A stretch of DNA of 60,620 bases. Origin: Kiritimatiellia bacterium (GTDB lineage: Bacteria; Verrucomicrobiota; Kiritimatiellia; RFP12; UBA1067). Below, one piece after another: positions 59,379 through 60,620 of this stretch. The position numbers were made by a program, and so were the translations under genes. A model generated the notes under the pieces. The model did no database searches. It was not told where the DNA came from and saw only the letters and a program-made list of their open reading frames with translations. The stretch covers positions 1 through 60,620 of the forward strand of contig JAQUCE010000020.1 of the NCBI GenBank assembly GCA_028686345.1, written 5' to 3'. Every line of letters starts with the position of its first letter. The first letter of the stretch is position 1.

Positions 59379-60458
59379 ATGTTAACCTCTGATTTTAATT
59401 TCGAACTCCCTGAAGAGCTGATTGCACAGGAGCCGCCGGTCGAGCGTGGCGACTCACGGATGCTTGTGCTGCACCGTGCCACTGCGAAAATTGAGCACCG
59501 CATGGTGGGCGACATTGTTGAATATCTCAACCCCGGCGACTTGATGGTGCTGAACAACACCAAGGTCTTTCCAGCCCGGCTCAAGGGGCGCTGGGCCGAC
59601 ACTTGCGGGGCCTTGGAGTTGTTGTTGCTACAACCGCTGCCTCTGCCAGCAGACGAGCCAGCCATAGCCGGGGAGGTATGCTGCTGGCGCTGCTTAAGCG
59701 GGTCAGGGCGCAAGATGCGGCCCGGACTGGAAGCGCTCTTTGCTGACAACCTGTTGCAGGCGCGGATTATTCAGCGCCATGAAGAGGGCATCTGCACGGT
59801 TCTCTTTAGCTCGCGCCTGCCGCTGATGGAGATTTTGGATCAACATGGTTTGACTCCTGTGCCGCCTTACATCCACCGCAGTGGCGATCAGCGGCAGACG
59901 CAATTGGACCGTGAGCGCTACCAGACCATCTATGCCCGTGAAACCGGGGCGGTGGCGGCCCCGACCGCGGGCCTACACTTCACGGATGAGCTCTTTGCAG
60001 CGCTCGACCGCCGCGGTGTCAGCCGCGAGTACCTCACGTTGCACGTCGGCCCCGGCACCTTTAAGCCGGTCAAGAGCGCAGTTGTTGAGGAGCATCGCAT
60101 GGATAGCGAGCGATATGTGGTCAGCCCGGAGTGCGCGGCGGCGGTGGACGCCTGTCGCGCGCGCGGCGGGCGACTGCTCTGCGTGGGCAGCACCACGGTG
60201 CGTACACTGGAGAGCGTGGCGGCCAGGCATAGTGGGCGGATCGTTGCTGAGAGCAGCGAAAGCGCGATTTTCATCTATCCGCCCTACCAATTTCAAGCGG
60301 TTGATATGATGTTGACTAACTTTCATCTGCCGCAGTCGAGCTTGATCATGATGATCGCCGCGCTTGCGGGTCGCGAGCTGGTGCTGGCAGCCTATGCCGC
60401 GGCATTGCGTGAGCGCTACCGCTTCTTCAGCTACGGGGATTGCATGCTCATTCTTTGA
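59379..60458 (+). CDS. queA: S-adenosylmethionine:tRNA ribosyltransferase-isomerase
   Basis: A 359-residue enzyme that transfers the ribosyl part of SAM to preQ1 in tRNA, giving epoxyqueuosine (queuosine pathway). Landmarks: FELPEELIAQEPPVERGDSR at the N-terminus, NNTKVFPARLKG, PPYIHR, YARETGAVAAPTAGLHFT, LHVGPGTFKPVK, FHLPQSSLIMMIAALAG and YRFFSYGDCMLI at the end. Length is normal. No tgt, yajC or secD gene lies in view downstream before the window ends. No good ribosome binding site is visible (ccaactttcct precedes the ATG). Confidence 0.96.
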   Translation: MLTSDFNFELPEELIAQEPPVERGDSRMLVLHRATAKIEHRMVGDIVEYLNPGDLMVLNNTKVFPARLKGRWADTCGALELLLLQPLPLPADEPAIAGEVCCWRCLSGSGRKMRPGLEALFADNLLQARIIQRHEEGICTVLFSSRLPLMEILDQHGLTPVPPYIHRSGDQRQTQLDRERYQTIYARETGAVAAPTAGLHFTDELFAALDRRGVSREYLTLHVGPGTFKPVKSAVVEEHRMDSERYVVSPECAAAVDACRARGGRLLCVGSTTVRTLESVAARHSGRIVAESSESAIFIYPPYQFQAVDMMLTNFHLPQSSLIMMIAALAGRELVLAAYAAALRERYRFFSYGDCMLIL

Positions 60459-60463
60459 GGGTT

Positions 60464-60620
60464 ATTGCAACCACAAAGTGGTTGCAATGACGAGGTTAAA
60501 AGGGAAGCGCACGGCAGGCGATTGCCATTCACAGGTTTTTAACCTCGAATTTGAGACCACTTGGTGGTTAAAAGGGAAGCGCACGGCAGGCGATTGCCAT
60601 TCACAGGTTTTTAACCTCGA
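60464..60620. repeat. Hairpin-rich 72-bp tandem repeat at the window end
   Basis: ATTGCAACCAC-AAA-GTGGTTGCAAT (60464-60488) is a perfect 11-bp stem just after queA. Then a 55-bp unit occurs at 60494-60548 and again at 60566-60620, a 72-bp period, separated by 17 bp holding ACCAC-TTG-GTGGT. Each unit has inverted ends GGTTAAAA and TTTTAACC. The array runs off the window. Confidence 0.9.

Noticed and set aside
60494..60620. CRISPR array or integron attC sites
   Set aside because: Only two units, 55 bp each, with a hairpin-forming 17-bp separator; no cas genes or integron integrase. The GTTAAAA/TTTTAAC pairing alone is not enough for attC.
1..60620. tRNA or rRNA genes
   Set aside because: No cloverleaf with a GTTCRA-type T-arm and no rRNA core sequence was found while reading the intergenic stretches; a tRNAscan run would settle it.

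Overview
The window looks like a chromosomal segment of a Gram-negative heterotroph of the PVC superphylum, most likely Kiritimatiellota or a close Lentisphaerota/Verrucomicrobiota relative. This rests on several GH106-type glycoside hydrolases, an exported Cys-type sulfatase, PATR (autotransporter-associated) and LamG exported proteins, and a DUF1549 / DUF1501 / PPC-domain gene set, all beside ordinary housekeeping genes. The placement is inferred from gene content only. Nearly every gene lies on the + strand; a small DEDDh exonuclease near 57 kb is the single clear exception. No tRNA, rRNA, CRISPR array or intact transposase gene was seen.

Region 1 (1-26 kb) is an accessory glycan-degradation island. 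It holds a sugar isomerase (arabinose/fucose type), a sulfatase, four full-length GH106-type hydrolases (5527, 12812, 15877, 22549), L-rhamnose mutarotase (19391) and two large exported, repeat-built proteins (8999, 20243). It also holds broken genes: two GH fragments flanking the sulfatase, a uroporphyrinogen-decarboxylase-like gene reduced to its two ends, and a second shred of the same gene. The set suggests uptake and use of a (sulfated) rhamnose-containing polysaccharide, with no SusC/SusD pair. Two transcription units carry matching pairs of 13-bp direct repeats 21 bp apart, each ending 29 bp before a possible -10 box, which fits an AraC-type activator.

Region 2 (26-35 kb) holds wrbA, two overlapping large GTPases (the second with a membrane hairpin) and an exported PQQ-type double propeller with a Rossmann-like insert. 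Region 3 (35-44 kb) is housekeeping: rpe-lepA, lepB, an SMP-30-like propeller, rplM-rpsI with a clear promoter and terminator, and a DEAD-box helicase with long basic arms. Region 4 (44-51 kb) is a PTS EIIA domain gene followed by DUF1549, DUF1501 and PPC/LamG proteins. Region 5 (51-57.6 kb) is a SNF2 ATPase translationally coupled to an 831-aa zinc-finger protein of unknown function, with a convergent DEDDh exonuclease. Region 6 (57.7-60.6 kb) has aroA and queA and ends in a hairpin-rich tandem repeat.

The gene-free stretches are unusually rich in repeats: heptamer arrays, REP-like palindromes, a modular MITE-like family whose copies often begin exactly at the stop codon of the upstream gene, and short wandering hairpins. 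A candidate structured small RNA with its own promoter and U-tract lies at about 1.85-1.98 kb.
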